64,000 nucleotides of DNA from Metabacillus lacus (GCF_009674805.1 NZ_WKKI01000012.1:1-64000), one strand, 5' to 3'; positions 8,916-18,433 are shown, numbered from the stretch's first letter. A program made the numbers and translations. Notes: generated by a model not told the origin, from the letters alone.

Positions 8916-9818
8916 ATGGAAGAAAGTACAGTATCACCACTCATCAAAAGAGGAAAAAAGAAAAAGTACATTGCAGACCGATTGTTGACGGGTGTCCTAT
9001 GGGGACTTTCTGCAGCAGTGATGATTATCATTTTCCTTTTGCTGTTCCGTATCCTGGCGCAGGGTCTTCCGAAAATAACTCCATCATTTTTGATAGATTT
9101 GCCGGATGAGCTTGAAGCCGGGGGAGGAATTGGACCTTTCCTATTTAACTCGTTTTATATTCTGGTGCTTTCTATGATTATCTCCATTCCAATTGGTCTG
9201 GGTTCCGGCATCTATCTTGCCGAATATGCACCTCAAAACCGTTTAACAGAATTTATCCGAACGTGCGTCGAAAGCCTTGCTTCCGTACCGTCCATCGTAT
9301 TTGGACTGTTTGGTTATGTGTTGTTCGTTGACCTCTTTGATGTCGGCCTGACGATTCTTGGGGCTGCTGTTGCTCTATCACTGCTCAATCTCCCGGTACT
9401 CACACGGGTATCTGAAGAAGCAATCTCTTCCGTGCCTAATGAACTTAGAGAGGCTTCGTATGCATTGGGCGCGACCAAATCTAAGACCATTTTGTCAGTC
9501 GTCATTCCTGCTGCCATTGCCGGCATTGTGACTGGCGTCAGTTTAACGGCATGCCGGGCATTTGGAGAATCAGCTGTTATCCTGCTTGCCGGAGGAAGCG
9601 GCACATCAGGGAATATGTGGGATTTTAATTTATTCTCACAAGGCGGATCGCTTCCGGTTCATCTTTGGTACATCCAATCAGAAGCACTGGTTGAGGATGC
9701 ACGGGAAATTGCCGATAAATCTGCGGCTATCCTTGTGCTCATCATTCTATTTATCAGCTCAGTCACAAGGCTTCCTATCTGGCTGAAAGATTTTCAAATG
9801 AGAAAGCGTTCTAACTGA
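8916..9818 (+). CDS. pstA: Phosphate ABC transporter permease PstA
   Basis: A 300-residue membrane permease, partner of PstC. The start follows the pstC stop by two bases, with AAAGGAG inside the pstC end. The first membrane helix is at about 30-52. The coupling loop reads EASYALGATKSKTILSVVIP, and SVPSIVFGLFG matches the PstC motif. The gene is the last of the operon and is closed by a hairpin. The usual pstB (one or two copies) and phoU do not follow. Confidence 0.93.
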   Translation: MEESTVSPLIKRGKKKKYIADRLLTGVLWGLSAAVMIIIFLLLFRILAQGLPKITPSFLIDLPDELEAGGGIGPFLFNSFYILVLSMIISIPIGLGSGIYLAEYAPQNRLTEFIRTCVESLASVPSIVFGLFGYVLFVDLFDVGLTILGAAVALSLLNLPVLTRVSEEAISSVPNELREASYALGATKSKTILSVVIPAAIAGIVTGVSLTACRAFGESAVILLAGGSGTSGNMWDFNLFSQGGSLPVHLWYIQSEALVEDAREIADKSAAILVLIILFISSVTRLPIWLKDFQMRKRSN

Positions 9819-9856
9819 TTTCCTTTGTTGTTTCCCTAACAATAAATGAATATAGC

Positions 9857-9889
9857 AAAAAGACACGTTCCCAGAAAACGTGTCTTTTT
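9857..9889. terminator. Bidirectional terminator between pstA and slaP
   Basis: AAAAAGACACGTT pairs with AACGTGTCTTTTT. A-runs and T-runs on both sides let it serve pstA on the plus strand and slaP on the minus strand. Confidence 0.88.
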
Positions 9890-9908
9890 GTTTTGTGTTT
9901 GAAGCTAA

Positions 9909-10709
9909 TTATTGCCCTTCTTGAAGAGGTGTCACTCTCCAAGAAGATAAATCAGGTTCTTCTTTTCTCAACAGCGCCGTTGGGAAAACAAATGACCACG
10001 GCTTGCTTGTGTTTGCTTTTACAGTGAAATCCTTCAGCTGAAATACGCCTTGCGCAACAACATCGTTTGCTGCATCTGTGACCATAAGCGGAAGCTGCTC
10101 CAGCTGCACATCATTCAGGCTGCCGTTTCTGATCAGCAGGGTGACATGCAGTTCTTTAGAGGGAGCCAAACCTGCATTCAAACCGATAAAGTTCACTTCA
10201 TTTTGTTTTACCGGCGGCATTTTTTCCATAAGTGCCTGCAGGTTTCGGCTTTGTTCTTCTGAAAAAGCATTTTCTCCAAGATCCAGCTTGTGTTCCTGTT
10301 TCTTTTTCAGCTCAAAGGCGAGGACCCAGCCTTCTTCGGGTACTTTCTTTCCTTCTTCTATGCTGCTCGCAGGGAAAAAGAATTTCCATGGTCTGGAGCT
10401 GTTGGCAGGAAGGTCGCCAAATTGATACATATCAAAAGATTCTCTTGCGACGATGTTTTCCTCTGCATCCAGCAGCAGCAGCTGCAGCATTTCAAACTTC
10501 AGCGGCTCGCTGACCGTGCTGCGCACAAAAGCTGTTACGGAAAAGAAGTCTTCAAAGGACTCAAGCTTGATGCCGGTTATATTGATTTGGTTTTCCTTCA
10601 TAGGGAGAAGCTGCTGATGGTGAAACTGATATACATACTCTTCCTGCTTGCTGAGCTCCCATTGAGGATGAAGGGAGAGTGTCGTGTTGACGGCTGCATG
10701 TTCTGTCAT
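9909..10709 (-). CDS. slaP: Accessory Sec S-layer assembly protein (SLAP domains)
   Basis: A 266-residue cytoplasmic protein with two tandem SLAP-type repeats. Repeat one (about 15-135) and repeat two (about 150-260) share HVTLLIRNG/SVTAFVRS, the phrase DAANDVVAQGVF against DAEENIVARESF, and KPWSFVFP against RPWKFFFP. In Bacillus anthracis SlaP works with SecA2 to export the S-layer proteins Sap and EA1. Here its ATG overlaps the secA2 stop by four bases (ATGA), so translation is probably coupled. The call rests on the duplicated motif and the secA2 linkage. Confidence 0.88.
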   Translation of the reverse strand: MTEHAAVNTTLSLHPQWELSKQEEYVYQFHHQQLLPMKENQINITGIKLESFEDFFSVTAFVRSTVSEPLKFEMLQLLLLDAEENIVARESFDMYQFGDLPANSSRPWKFFFPASSIEEGKKVPEEGWVLAFELKKKQEHKLDLGENAFSEEQSRNLQALMEKMPPVKQNEVNFIGLNAGLAPSKELHVTLLIRNGSLNDVQLEQLPLMVTDAANDVVAQGVFQLKDFTVKANTSKPWSFVFPTALLRKEEPDLSSWRVTPLQEGQ

Positions 10710-13075
10710 AGGGAAGTGTCCTCCATTTCTTCTGTTCTGTTGTATAGGTTATACAAATTCTTAGCAACAGAATGGTGATAGTTGTGCAGCGTTTCCTGAA
10801 ATGCTTTATAGCCTTCCATTTGAAACAGCCTGTATGGATCCTCCTGGGCATATGAACGGAGGTGAATGCCATCTTTTAATTCTTCCATAATATCAAGATG
10901 CTCCACCCAGGCAAGATCAAGCTGATTCAGCAGGTGTTGTCTTGTTTCATACACTGCTTGTTCTTGCTGAAGCTTCATGGCAATATCCTGCTTGTATGAC
11001 TGAAGATCGGGGGAGACAAGCGCCTCGATTTGATAACGCTCTTTATAAGAAAGTTCTTCAAAGGCAAGTGACAGCGGCAGGATATTGCTTAGTTCTGCAT
11101 GCAGTCTATCAAACTCCCAATCTTCCATATTCACTTCATCAGGAAGGTAGGTGTCCAGAATATCTTGATAAACAGTGTTGTATGTTGTGAGAACTGTATC
11201 AGTCAGCGTTTTGCTCAGGAGAATGCTGTTTCTCATTTCATAGACCGTTTTGCGCTGCTGATTCAGGACGTCTTCCAGCTTCAGCAGATGAACGCGGCCT
11301 GAGAAATGCTGATTTTCAATGCTTTCCTGAACCTTATTGATGAATTTTTGCGGATCAGGAGAGAGAATTTCGCCTTTTTCATTGCTTTTCATCTTTTTTG
11401 TCCACTTTTCAAGATCTTCAACATCATATTGGTGAAGAAGGTCATCTTCCAGTGAAACAATGAACTGAGAAGAACCCGGGTCGCCCTGGCGTCCTGCGCG
11501 GCCGCGAAGCTGCATGTCAATCCGGAGTGATTCATGACGCTCTGTGCCAAGAATATGAAGGCCTCCAAGCTTTGCAACGTCCTCGCCAAGAAGAATATCA
11601 GTACCTCGGCCGGCCATGTTGGTTGCGATGGTAATCTGGCCTTTTTGGCCTGCCATTGAAATTGTTCTGGCTTCCTGTTCTTCTGTTTTCGCGTTTAACA
11701 GCTCATGTGGTATTCCGTTCTTCTTGAGAAGGGCGGAAATTCTTTCTGACTGATGAATGCTGGTCGTTCCAATCAGGATTGGGCGCCCAGTTTCATGATA
11801 TTTTTTTACCTCAGCAAGAATTCTGATATCCTTTCGCTCCAGAGTGGAATAAATGGCATCAGGAAAGTCCTCGCGAAGTTTAGGTCGGTTTGTGGGAATT
11901 TCGATGACATCAAGATTGTAGATGTCCATAAATTCTTTTTGTGCGGGAAGTGCACTTCCTGTCATCCCGGAAAGTCCTTTGTACATACGGAAATAATTTT
12001 GGACTGTTACGGAAGCCTGTGTCAGGTTTTCTTCATTGATCTTTACGCCTTCTTTGGCTTCCAGAGCCTGATGAAGGCCGTAGCTTAAATTGCGCCCTTC
12101 CATAATTCTGCCTGTAAATGCGTCAACCAGCTCGATTTTTCCTTCTCTCACGATATAGTCTACATCCTTGCGCAGAATAAATTGAGCCTGCAGGGACTGA
12201 TTGATATAGTGCATGAGGACAGAGTGTTCAGAAGAGTAAATGTTGTCAATGCCGAACACCTTTTGAATACTTTCAATTCCTTCTTCTGTGAGATGCACCT
12301 GCCTGAAGGAAAGCTGCACTTCTACTTCCTTGTCGGGCTGAAAGGACTTAACAAGCATGGAGGTAATGTGAAAAAGCTCAATGGACACATCTGATTTGTT
12401 GGCAATAATCAGGGGTGTTCTGGCTTCATCAATCAAAATGCTGTCAATTTCATCAATAATGCTGTAAGCTTGTCCGCGCTGTACCTTTTCAGATTCACTC
12501 ATGACCATATTGTCCCTGAGATAATCAAAGCCGAATTCGTTGCCCGTTCCATATGTAATGTCTTTTGAATAGGCAAGCTGCTTTTCAGAAGTTTCCATTT
12601 TGGAAAGATTCAATCCGACCTCAAGACCAAGAAAACGGTGAATCTGCCCGATTAATTCGTAATCGCGTTTTGCAAGATATTCATTTGATGTGATCACGTG
12701 AACGCCTTTTCCTTCCAGGGCAAACAAAAAGGACGGCAGAGAGGAGACAAGCGTTTTTCCTTCACCTGTCTGCATCTGGGCGATATTCAAATCAGAGAGC
12801 ACCAGCCCGCCGATTAATTGGACATCATAATGACGCAATCCTGTTGTCCGCTTTGAAGCTTCTCTCACCAATGCAAAAGCTTCGGTCCGGATGTCTTTCA
12901 GGGATTTCCCCTCTTTGACGGCGGCTTTCAGCTCAGCTGTTTTCTCCTGAAGCTGTTCATCAGACAGTTCGCTGAAGCGGGGTTCAAGATTGTTTATAGC
13001 ATCAACAATTTTATATAGTTTTTTTATTTCAGAACGAGATTTAATCTCCATATACTTATCGTAGATTTTCGACAT
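10706..13075 (-). CDS. secA2: Accessory secretion ATPase SecA2
   Basis: A 789-residue SecA-family ATPase. It has Walker A MQTGEGKTL, Walker B IIDEIDSILIDEARTP, and the helicase motifs [10 protein letters not shown] and QLRGRAGRQGDPGSS. It lacks the C-terminal CxCxSGxxxxxCC zinc tail present in the second SecA at 52543. Its length and its slaP partner match B. anthracis SecA2, which exports S-layer proteins. The start ATG follows GGGAGA at the usual distance. The gene opens a two-gene minus-strand operon, divergent from the polysaccharide cluster. Confidence 0.93.
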   Translation of the reverse strand: MSKIYDKYMEIKSRSEIKKLYKIVDAINNLEPRFSELSDEQLQEKTAELKAAVKEGKSLKDIRTEAFALVREASKRTTGLRHYDVQLIGGLVLSDLNIAQMQTGEGKTLVSSLPSFLFALEGKGVHVITSNEYLAKRDYELIGQIHRFLGLEVGLNLSKMETSEKQLAYSKDITYGTGNEFGFDYLRDNMVMSESEKVQRGQAYSIIDEIDSILIDEARTPLIIANKSDVSIELFHITSMLVKSFQPDKEVEVQLSFRQVHLTEEGIESIQKVFGIDNIYSSEHSVLMHYINQSLQAQFILRKDVDYIVREGKIELVDAFTGRIMEGRNLSYGLHQALEAKEGVKINEENLTQASVTVQNYFRMYKGLSGMTGSALPAQKEFMDIYNLDVIEIPTNRPKLREDFPDAIYSTLERKDIRILAEVKKYHETGRPILIGTTSIHQSERISALLKKNGIPHELLNAKTEEQEARTISMAGQKGQITIATNMAGRGTDILLGEDVAKLGGLHILGTERHESLRIDMQLRGRAGRQGDPGSSQFIVSLEDDLLHQYDVEDLEKWTKKMKSNEKGEILSPDPQKFINKVQESIENQHFSGRVHLLKLEDVLNQQRKTVYEMRNSILLSKTLTDTVLTTYNTVYQDILDTYLPDEVNMEDWEFDRLHAELSNILPLSLAFEELSYKERYQIEALVSPDLQSYKQDIAMKLQQEQAVYETRQHLLNQLDLAWVEHLDIMEELKDGIHLRSYAQEDPYRLFQMEGYKAFQETLHNYHHSVAKNLYNLYNRTEEMEDTSL

Positions 13076-13391
13076 TTTCAGTGCTCTCCCATATGAAGTA
13101 TTCCTTTTAACACCGCAATTATATCATATTGGGCACTCTTACTTTGGTAAATTTTCTAAATTTTGTAGTGTGTTAAAAAACTATTATATAGGAAGTGTTT
13201 AATTTTTTTGGCAGGTATGATATGTTGAATGGGGCAGTTTTATGATAATCCTGCAGCATTTGGCTAACCTACACATAATGATAGTAAATGACAATCCTAT
13301 GTCTTCTCGACATTGAATGACAAAAGAAGCAGCAATTGTGCTAAAATGAATTTGTTTGAACTATTTTCTTAATTAAGGAGAAGATCATACT
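13076..13391. other. Divergent intergenic region secA2 / wbpE
   Basis: A 316-bp AT-rich gap that must hold promoters for both directions. TAAAAT at about 13344 with TGACAA 18 bases upstream is a weak candidate for the plus strand. I see no repeat, RNA or small gene in it. Confidence 0.4.
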
Positions 13392-14501
13392 ATGAAAGTA
13401 CCTATGCTAGACCTTTCTGAACAATATATGAGTATGCGTGAGGAAGTATTGGCGTCGCTCGATGAAGTGATGAAATCTTCCCGTTTTATCTTGGGTGATC
13501 ACGTTAAGAAACTTGAAGCAGATGTTGCTGAATACAGCAATGTTCCTTATGCAGTAGGAGTTGCAAACGGAAGCGATGCTATACATATTTCCCTGCAGGC
13601 TGGGGGCGTAAAGCCTGGTGATGAAGTAATTACGACTCCTTTCACATTCTTCGCAACCGCGGGCGCAATCGCACGCTGCGGAGCTGTCCCTGTTTTTGTT
13701 GATATTGAACCGGTTACTTTTAATATTGACCCAACTAAGATTGAAGCGGCAATCACGGAGAAAACGAAAGCGATCATTCCAGTTCATTTGTACGGACAGA
13801 TGGCTGAAATGGATTCCATCATGGAGATTGCGGACAAACATAATCTTCTGGTTGTTGAAGATGCTGCCCAGGCAATTGGCGCGACATTTAAAGGAAAGAA
13901 AACAGGTGAATACGGCCACACAGCAACGTACAGCTTTTTCCCTACTAAAAACCTGGGAGCTTACGGAGATGCGGGCATGATTGTTACACGTGATGCTGAT
14001 ATCGCAGAGCAAATGCGCGTGATCCGTGTACATGGAAGCAAGCCGAAATATTATCATCATGTTCTTGGCTACAACAGCAGGCTTGATGAAATGCAGGCTG
14101 CAATTCTGAATGTGAAATTCCCTCATTTGAATGACTGGTCTGAAAAGCGCCGCGCGCATGCTCAGCGTTATACAGAACTTCTGAAAGAGCGTCTTGGCAC
14201 TGCTGTTGTGACGCCGATTGAAGAAAGCGATCGCCATCATGTGTTCCATCAGTACACAATTCGCGTTGCAAAACGTGACGAGCTTCAGCAGTTTCTGAAA
14301 GAACAGGGTGTTGCCACAATGGTTTACTATCCAAAGCCATTGCACGTTCAGCCTGTATTTGCAGAGCTTGGTTACAAACAAGGAGACTTCCCGGTTTCCG
14401 ATCAGGCTGCAGAGGAAGCAATTTCCCTGCCGATGTTCCCTGAGCTGACTGCAGAACAGCAGGATTATGTTGTGGAGTGCATCGAAAAATTCTATCAATA
14501 A
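13392..14501 (+). CDS. wbpE: WbpE-type sugar aminotransferase (DegT/DnrJ/EryC1 family)
   Basis: A 369-residue PLP enzyme. It has the family start MLDLSEQY, the PLP-side motif VVEDAAQAIGA, and the Schiff-base lysine in YSFFPTKNLGAYGDAG. In the WbpA-B-E-D-I pathway this enzyme aminates UDP-3-keto-GlcNAcA to UDP-GlcNAc(3NH2)A with glutamate as donor. The assignment rests on the adjacent wbpB-, wbpA-, wbpD- and wbpI-like genes; by itself the family also includes other sugar transaminases. AAGGAG precedes ATG by 12 bases. A hairpin follows at 14518, so downstream genes may also have their own promoter. Confidence 0.85.
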   Translation: MKVPMLDLSEQYMSMREEVLASLDEVMKSSRFILGDHVKKLEADVAEYSNVPYAVGVANGSDAIHISLQAGGVKPGDEVITTPFTFFATAGAIARCGAVPVFVDIEPVTFNIDPTKIEAAITEKTKAIIPVHLYGQMAEMDSIMEIADKHNLLVVEDAAQAIGATFKGKKTGEYGHTATYSFFPTKNLGAYGDAGMIVTRDADIAEQMRVIRVHGSKPKYYHHVLGYNSRLDEMQAAILNVKFPHLNDWSEKRRAHAQRYTELLKERLGTAVVTPIEESDRHHVFHQYTIRVAKRDELQQFLKEQGVATMVYYPKPLHVQPVFAELGYKQGDFPVSDQAAEEAISLPMFPELTAEQQDYVVECIEKFYQ

Positions 14502-14517
14502 ACACAATAAAAAGTCA

Positions 14518-14559
14518 CCTGTTGCCAGGCTGAGCCAGCCGGCAACAGGGGCTTGTTTT
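14518..14559 (+). terminator. Rho-independent terminator after the aminotransferase gene
   Basis: CCTGTTGCC and GGCAACAGG pair around a 14-nt loop, followed after a few bases by a T-run. It may set apart the first gene of the polysaccharide cluster. Confidence 0.75.
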
Positions 14560-14595
14560 TTAGTAAATAAAACTATTTTTTTCAAGGAGCTATAA

Positions 14596-15339
14596 ATGGA
14601 AACTGGAAAAAGGTACGCATTATATGAATATTTGGTATTTTTCTGGAAGAAAAAATGGCTGCTCATTCTGATTCCCGTGATTGCAGCAGCTCTTGTTTAT
14701 GCATTATCTGCATTCGCAGCAAGCGGCTATGAAGGCAAGGCGGTTTTTTATACGTCCTCCACAAAGCTTGATAGCTTAACATCTCCTGAGATACTCAAGG
14801 CAGATCTCTCACAAAAGCTTGGGCACAAAATTGAGGCTGACGTACTGAGTAAATCCAGAATGCGTTTATCAATGAGCGGCGGCAGTGAGGCAGAAATTGA
14901 GGAAGCCTTCTCACAAGCGGTAGAAGATTATGAAAAAGAGCTCTTAGAAGACTATCGGACACGCTATGACTTTACTGAAGAAAATATAGGGAATGCACAG
15001 GACACCCTGGCAGATGCAGAAGAGGCTTATGGCATTATGATAGGGGTTCTTCGCAATAGCAATGAGTCCAGCCTGACGGAGGAGTTTGCTGAATTGGCTG
15101 AAGCTACCGCATTAACTTTGGACAATGTATCCAGTGAAAGAACGAAGATTAAAAATATGAGTACAGATTTATTGTTCTTTGAAGAACCTAGATTGATTTC
15201 ATCTGAAATCGAAAAAAACGATTCCAATGCACTGGCCAACAGCATCCTCACTTTTGTGATTTCATTATTTCTGACTGTACTTGGGTTGATGCTGGCCAAA
15301 TATATTCTTGATGCCAGAAGGGGACAACTTCATGATTAA
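14596..15339 (+). CDS. Wzz-like polysaccharide chain-length regulator
   Basis: A 247-residue membrane protein with two membrane helices, near residues 18-40 and 213-237, flanking an extracytoplasmic and partly coiled-coil middle (about 45-205). This is the layout of Wzz/YveK/CapA-type co-polymerases that set polymer length with a Wzy polymerase. No cytoplasmic tyrosine kinase partner is adjacent. Its stop overlaps the following dehydrogenase start (ATGATTAA), so the two genes are translationally coupled. Sequence conservation in this family is low; the call rests on topology and context. Confidence 0.7.
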   Translation: METGKRYALYEYLVFFWKKKWLLILIPVIAAALVYALSAFAASGYEGKAVFYTSSTKLDSLTSPEILKADLSQKLGHKIEADVLSKSRMRLSMSGGSEAEIEEAFSQAVEDYEKELLEDYRTRYDFTEENIGNAQDTLADAEEAYGIMIGVLRNSNESSLTEEFAELAEATALTLDNVSSERTKIKNMSTDLLFFEEPRLISSEIEKNDSNALANSILTFVISLFLTVLGLMLAKYILDARRGQLHD

Positions 15340-16345
15340 TTTTGCCATCGTCGGAGCAGGATTTATTGCAAAAAAACATATAGATGCAATTGAAAAAACA
15401 GAAGGCGCACAGCTTGTGGCTGTTTGCGATACAAATCCTGAGCGCCTTGCAGAATACGAAGGAAAAGTGAATACATTTACGGATCTTGAAGAGATGCTGA
15501 AAAATCAGGGTGATCTTCATGTCGTGAACATCTGCACACCTTCCGGGCTTCATGAAAGACTTGTCTCCACTGTTGCTTCCTACAAGAAGCACATCATTGT
15601 AGAAAAGCCAATGGCACTGACTGTGGAGGACAGCGAAGCGATTATAACAGAAGCGAAAGAGCATGGAATCAAGCTTGCTGTGCTTCACCCGAACCGCTTT
15701 CGACCTGCCATCAAAAAGCTTCGCGAAGTGTATGATGCAGGAAAGTTCGGCAAGCTGAGCCATGCGAATGCAACTGTGCGCTGGAACCGCGGACAGGAAT
15801 ACTATGATCAAGCGCCTTGGCGCGGAACGAAGAAATTTGACGGCGGTGTCCTGATGAATCAGGCGATTCATAATCTGGATCTTCTCCTTTGGTTTATGGG
15901 CCCTGTTGAAAGTGTACAGGCTATGGCAGCAACAAGATTCCGCAAAATCGAAACAGAGGATCTTGCTGCGGGTGTCATTCAATTTCAATCAGGTGCTTTA
16001 GGCATCATTGAAGCAGCTACAACGATTTATCCAAAAAACCTGGAAGAATCCCTGAGCATTTTCGGGGAAACAGGAAGCGTCAAGATCAGCGGCCGCAACG
16101 CCAATTTTATTGAAACATGGGATTTCCAAGATGTATCAGAAGAAGAAGCACAATCACTGGCTGAAGAAATCAAGGCTGATCCATTCGGCAAGCCCGGCCA
16201 TCAGTGTATTGTTGAAGATATGGTTGCTGCTATTAACGAAAACAGAGAACCGGTTGTCGGCGGTGAAGACGGCCTCGCGCCGGTCAAACTGATCGCGGCA
16301 TTGCTGGAATCTGCAGAAACAGGAAAAAAGGTTACATTTAACTAA
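15332..16345 (+). CDS. wbpB: WbpB-type NAD-dependent sugar-nucleotide oxidoreductase
   Basis: A 337-residue Gfo/Idh/MocA enzyme. The N-terminal Rossmann fold shows AIVGAGFIAKKH, and EKPMALTV carries the conserved catalytic-site Lys. ATG 15332 (AAGGGGA upstream) is preferred to the TTG and ATG at 15308-15311, and it overlaps the previous stop. WbpB oxidises C3 of UDP-GlcNAcA, giving the ketone used by WbpE. It lies between the Wzz-like gene and wbpA in one tight operon. Confidence 0.85.
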   Translation: MINFAIVGAGFIAKKHIDAIEKTEGAQLVAVCDTNPERLAEYEGKVNTFTDLEEMLKNQGDLHVVNICTPSGLHERLVSTVASYKKHIIVEKPMALTVEDSEAIITEAKEHGIKLAVLHPNRFRPAIKKLREVYDAGKFGKLSHANATVRWNRGQEYYDQAPWRGTKKFDGGVLMNQAIHNLDLLLWFMGPVESVQAMAATRFRKIETEDLAAGVIQFQSGALGIIEAATTIYPKNLEESLSIFGETGSVKISGRNANFIETWDFQDVSEEEAQSLAEEIKADPFGKPGHQCIVEDMVAAINENREPVVGGEDGLAPVKLIAALLESAETGKKVTFN

Positions 16346-16357
16346 GGAGATGACATT

Positions 16358-17677
16358 ATGGGAACTCACTTTCATGAGTTACTTTCTAAATTAGAATCAA
16401 AACAAGCAACAATCGCTGTAGTAGGGCTTGGCTATGTAGGGCTTCCGCTTGCTGTTGAAAAAGCGAAAGCGGGCTACAAGGTTATTGGCTTTGACGTGCA
16501 GCAGTCACGTGTAGACATGGTTAACGACGCACAAAATTATATCGGTGACGTTGTAAACGCAGACTTGAAAGAGGTTATTGACAGCGGCATGCTGGTTGCA
16601 ACAACCGACTATTCCAAAATTCAGGAAGTCGATGCAGCAGCAATCTGCGTACCGACACCGCTGGATCATCATCAGCAGCCTGATACTTCATATGTAGAAA
16701 GCTCTTCAAAAATGATTGCGGAAAACGCACACCCTGGCATGCTGGTTGTTCTGGAGTCAACAACTTACCCTGGCACAACTGAGGAAATTGTTGTTCCTGC
16801 CTTAACGAGCAAGGGCTACATTGTCGGCGAAGATGTATTTGTTGCTTACTCTCCTGAGCGTGTTGATCCGGGAAATAAAGAGTTTAAAACAAAGAACACA
16901 CCAAAGGTTGTCGGCGGTGTAACAGAAAATTGTACAATCGTTGCATCCACTATGTATCAAAACGTGCTGGAAGGCGATGTTCATGAAGTATCCAGCCCGG
17001 CAGTAGCTGAAATGGAGAAAATCTTTGAAAATACGTTCCGCCACATTAATATTGCACTAGCCAATGAAATGGCGATTCTTTGCGAAAAAATGGGCATTGA
17101 CGTATGGGAAGTCATTGACGCCGCAAAAACGAAGCCTTACGGATTTATGGCATTCTACCCTGGTCCAGGGCTTGGCGGGCACTGTATTCCAATTGACCCG
17201 TTCTATCTTACTTGGAAAGCAAGAGAGTACAACTATCATACCCGTCTGATTGAGCTTGCCGGTGAAATCAACAACTCTATGCCTGAAATTGTAGTAGAAC
17301 GCAGCATGCGCCTGTTAAACAGAGAAGGTAAAGCACTCCGCAACTCTAACATTGTTGTACTTGGCGTTGCGTATAAAAAAGACATTGACGATGTCCGTGA
17401 ATCTCCAGTGCTTCACATTCTGAACAGCCTGTACAATGAGGGTGCCAACGTGACCGTTGTTGATCACTACGTGAAATCTTTCAAAATGCATGGAGACATC
17501 AAAGAGACGGTAAACCTGTCTGCAGATGTGCTGAGAGATGCTGATCTGGTTTTGATTACGACTGATCACAGCGACTTTGATTATGAAATGATCGCAAAGG
17601 AAAGCCCGGTTATTTTTGATACAAGAAATGCGCTAAAAGGAATTGAAGTAAAGCCGGAGAAATACACAAAACTATAA
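16358..17677 (+). CDS. wbpA: UDP-N-acetylglucosamine 6-dehydrogenase (WbpA type)
   Basis: A 439-residue UDP-sugar dehydrogenase. The N-terminal NAD domain shows VVGLGYVGLPLA, the specificity motif is CVPTPLD, the catalytic Cys sits in GPGLGGHCIPIDP, and the C-terminal domain shows VAYKKDIDDVRESP. It oxidises UDP-GlcNAc twice at C6 to the uronic acid, the entry step of the ManNAc(3NAc)A pathway. AAGGAG lies at 16345-16350. The substrate is assigned through the WbpB/E/D/I neighbours. Confidence 0.9.
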   Translation: MGTHFHELLSKLESKQATIAVVGLGYVGLPLAVEKAKAGYKVIGFDVQQSRVDMVNDAQNYIGDVVNADLKEVIDSGMLVATTDYSKIQEVDAAAICVPTPLDHHQQPDTSYVESSSKMIAENAHPGMLVVLESTTYPGTTEEIVVPALTSKGYIVGEDVFVAYSPERVDPGNKEFKTKNTPKVVGGVTENCTIVASTMYQNVLEGDVHEVSSPAVAEMEKIFENTFRHINIALANEMAILCEKMGIDVWEVIDAAKTKPYGFMAFYPGPGLGGHCIPIDPFYLTWKAREYNYHTRLIELAGEINNSMPEIVVERSMRLLNREGKALRNSNIVVLGVAYKKDIDDVRESPVLHILNSLYNEGANVTVVDHYVKSFKMHGDIKETVNLSADVLRDADLVLITTDHSDFDYEMIAKESPVIFDTRNALKGIEVKPEKYTKL

Positions 17678-17698
17678 GTAGTAGCGGGGGAATGTACC

Positions 17699-18430
17699 AT
17701 GAATATGATCGATCCTTCAGTCAAGCTGGATGATTCTGTTGTACTCGGCCACTTTAACGTGATTGAGAGCGGTGCGGAGATTGGGAGAGATGTAACAATC
17801 GGCAGCCATGTGACCATTTATGGGGGAACTGTCATCGGCAACGGCGTGCGTATTTCTGACGGTGCTGTCATCGGCAAGCAGCCGACACCGGGCAAAACCA
17901 GTACAGTGAAGCTTTCTGCAGCTGTACCTGGCTTGAAGATCGGAGACGGCGCTACGATAGGCAGCAACGCAGTTCTTTATGCAGGTTCTGTCATTGGCAG
18001 CTCCACACTTGTAGCCGATCTTGCCAGCGTTCGTGAAAACGTCGAAATCGGTGAAGAATGCATCGTCGGCCGCGGAGTAACTGTTGAAAACTATGTAAAA
18101 ATCGGCAAACGTGTAAAAATTCAATCTAACTCCTATATCACAGCATACACGGAGCTTCAGGATTTCGTCTTTATTGCTCCTTGTGTGACAACAACGAATG
18201 ACAACTATATGGGCCGGACGGAAGAGCGCTTTGACAAAATTAAAGGCGCAGTGGTGAAAAAGGGTGCACGCGTAGGCGGTGCCTCGATCCTGCTTCCGGG
18301 TGTAACAGTTGAAGAAGAAACCTTTGTCGCAGCAGGTGCACTTGTGACGAAGGATACGGAAAAAGCAACGGTTGTAAAAGGCTTTCCTGCCAAATATCTC
18401 CGTGATGTAGAAGAGCGGGAGTTGTTATAA
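17699..18430 (+). CDS. wbpD: WbpD-type N-acetyltransferase (left-handed beta-helix)
   Basis: A 243-residue hexapeptide-repeat acyltransferase. I/V/L-G-x4 repeats run from about residue 10 to 220 (VVLGHFNVIESGAEIG, VTIGSHVTIYGG, KIGDGATIGSNAV). It would acetylate the 3-amino group made by WbpE, giving UDP-GlcNAc(3NAc)A. It is longer than the roughly 190 residues of the Pseudomonas enzyme, with an extended helix. The start ATG 17699 follows GGGGGAA. The function is inferred from operon context; the fold itself is clear. Confidence 0.83.
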   Translation: MNMIDPSVKLDDSVVLGHFNVIESGAEIGRDVTIGSHVTIYGGTVIGNGVRISDGAVIGKQPTPGKTSTVKLSAAVPGLKIGDGATIGSNAVLYAGSVIGSSTLVADLASVRENVEIGEECIVGRGVTVENYVKIGKRVKIQSNSYITAYTELQDFVFIAPCVTTTNDNYMGRTEERFDKIKGAVVKKGARVGGASILLPGVTVEEETFVAAGALVTKDTEKATVVKGFPAKYLRDVEERELL

Positions 18431-18433
18431 GCC

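Noticed and set aside
13407-14666. 419-residue minus-strand open frame
   Set aside because: It lies antisense to the aminotransferase gene, has no family features, and the sense frame has clear motifs.
15308-15331. Longer start for the WbpB-type enzyme
   Set aside because: The ribosome site and the Rossmann-fold start favour ATG 15332; the earlier codons lie inside the preceding gene.
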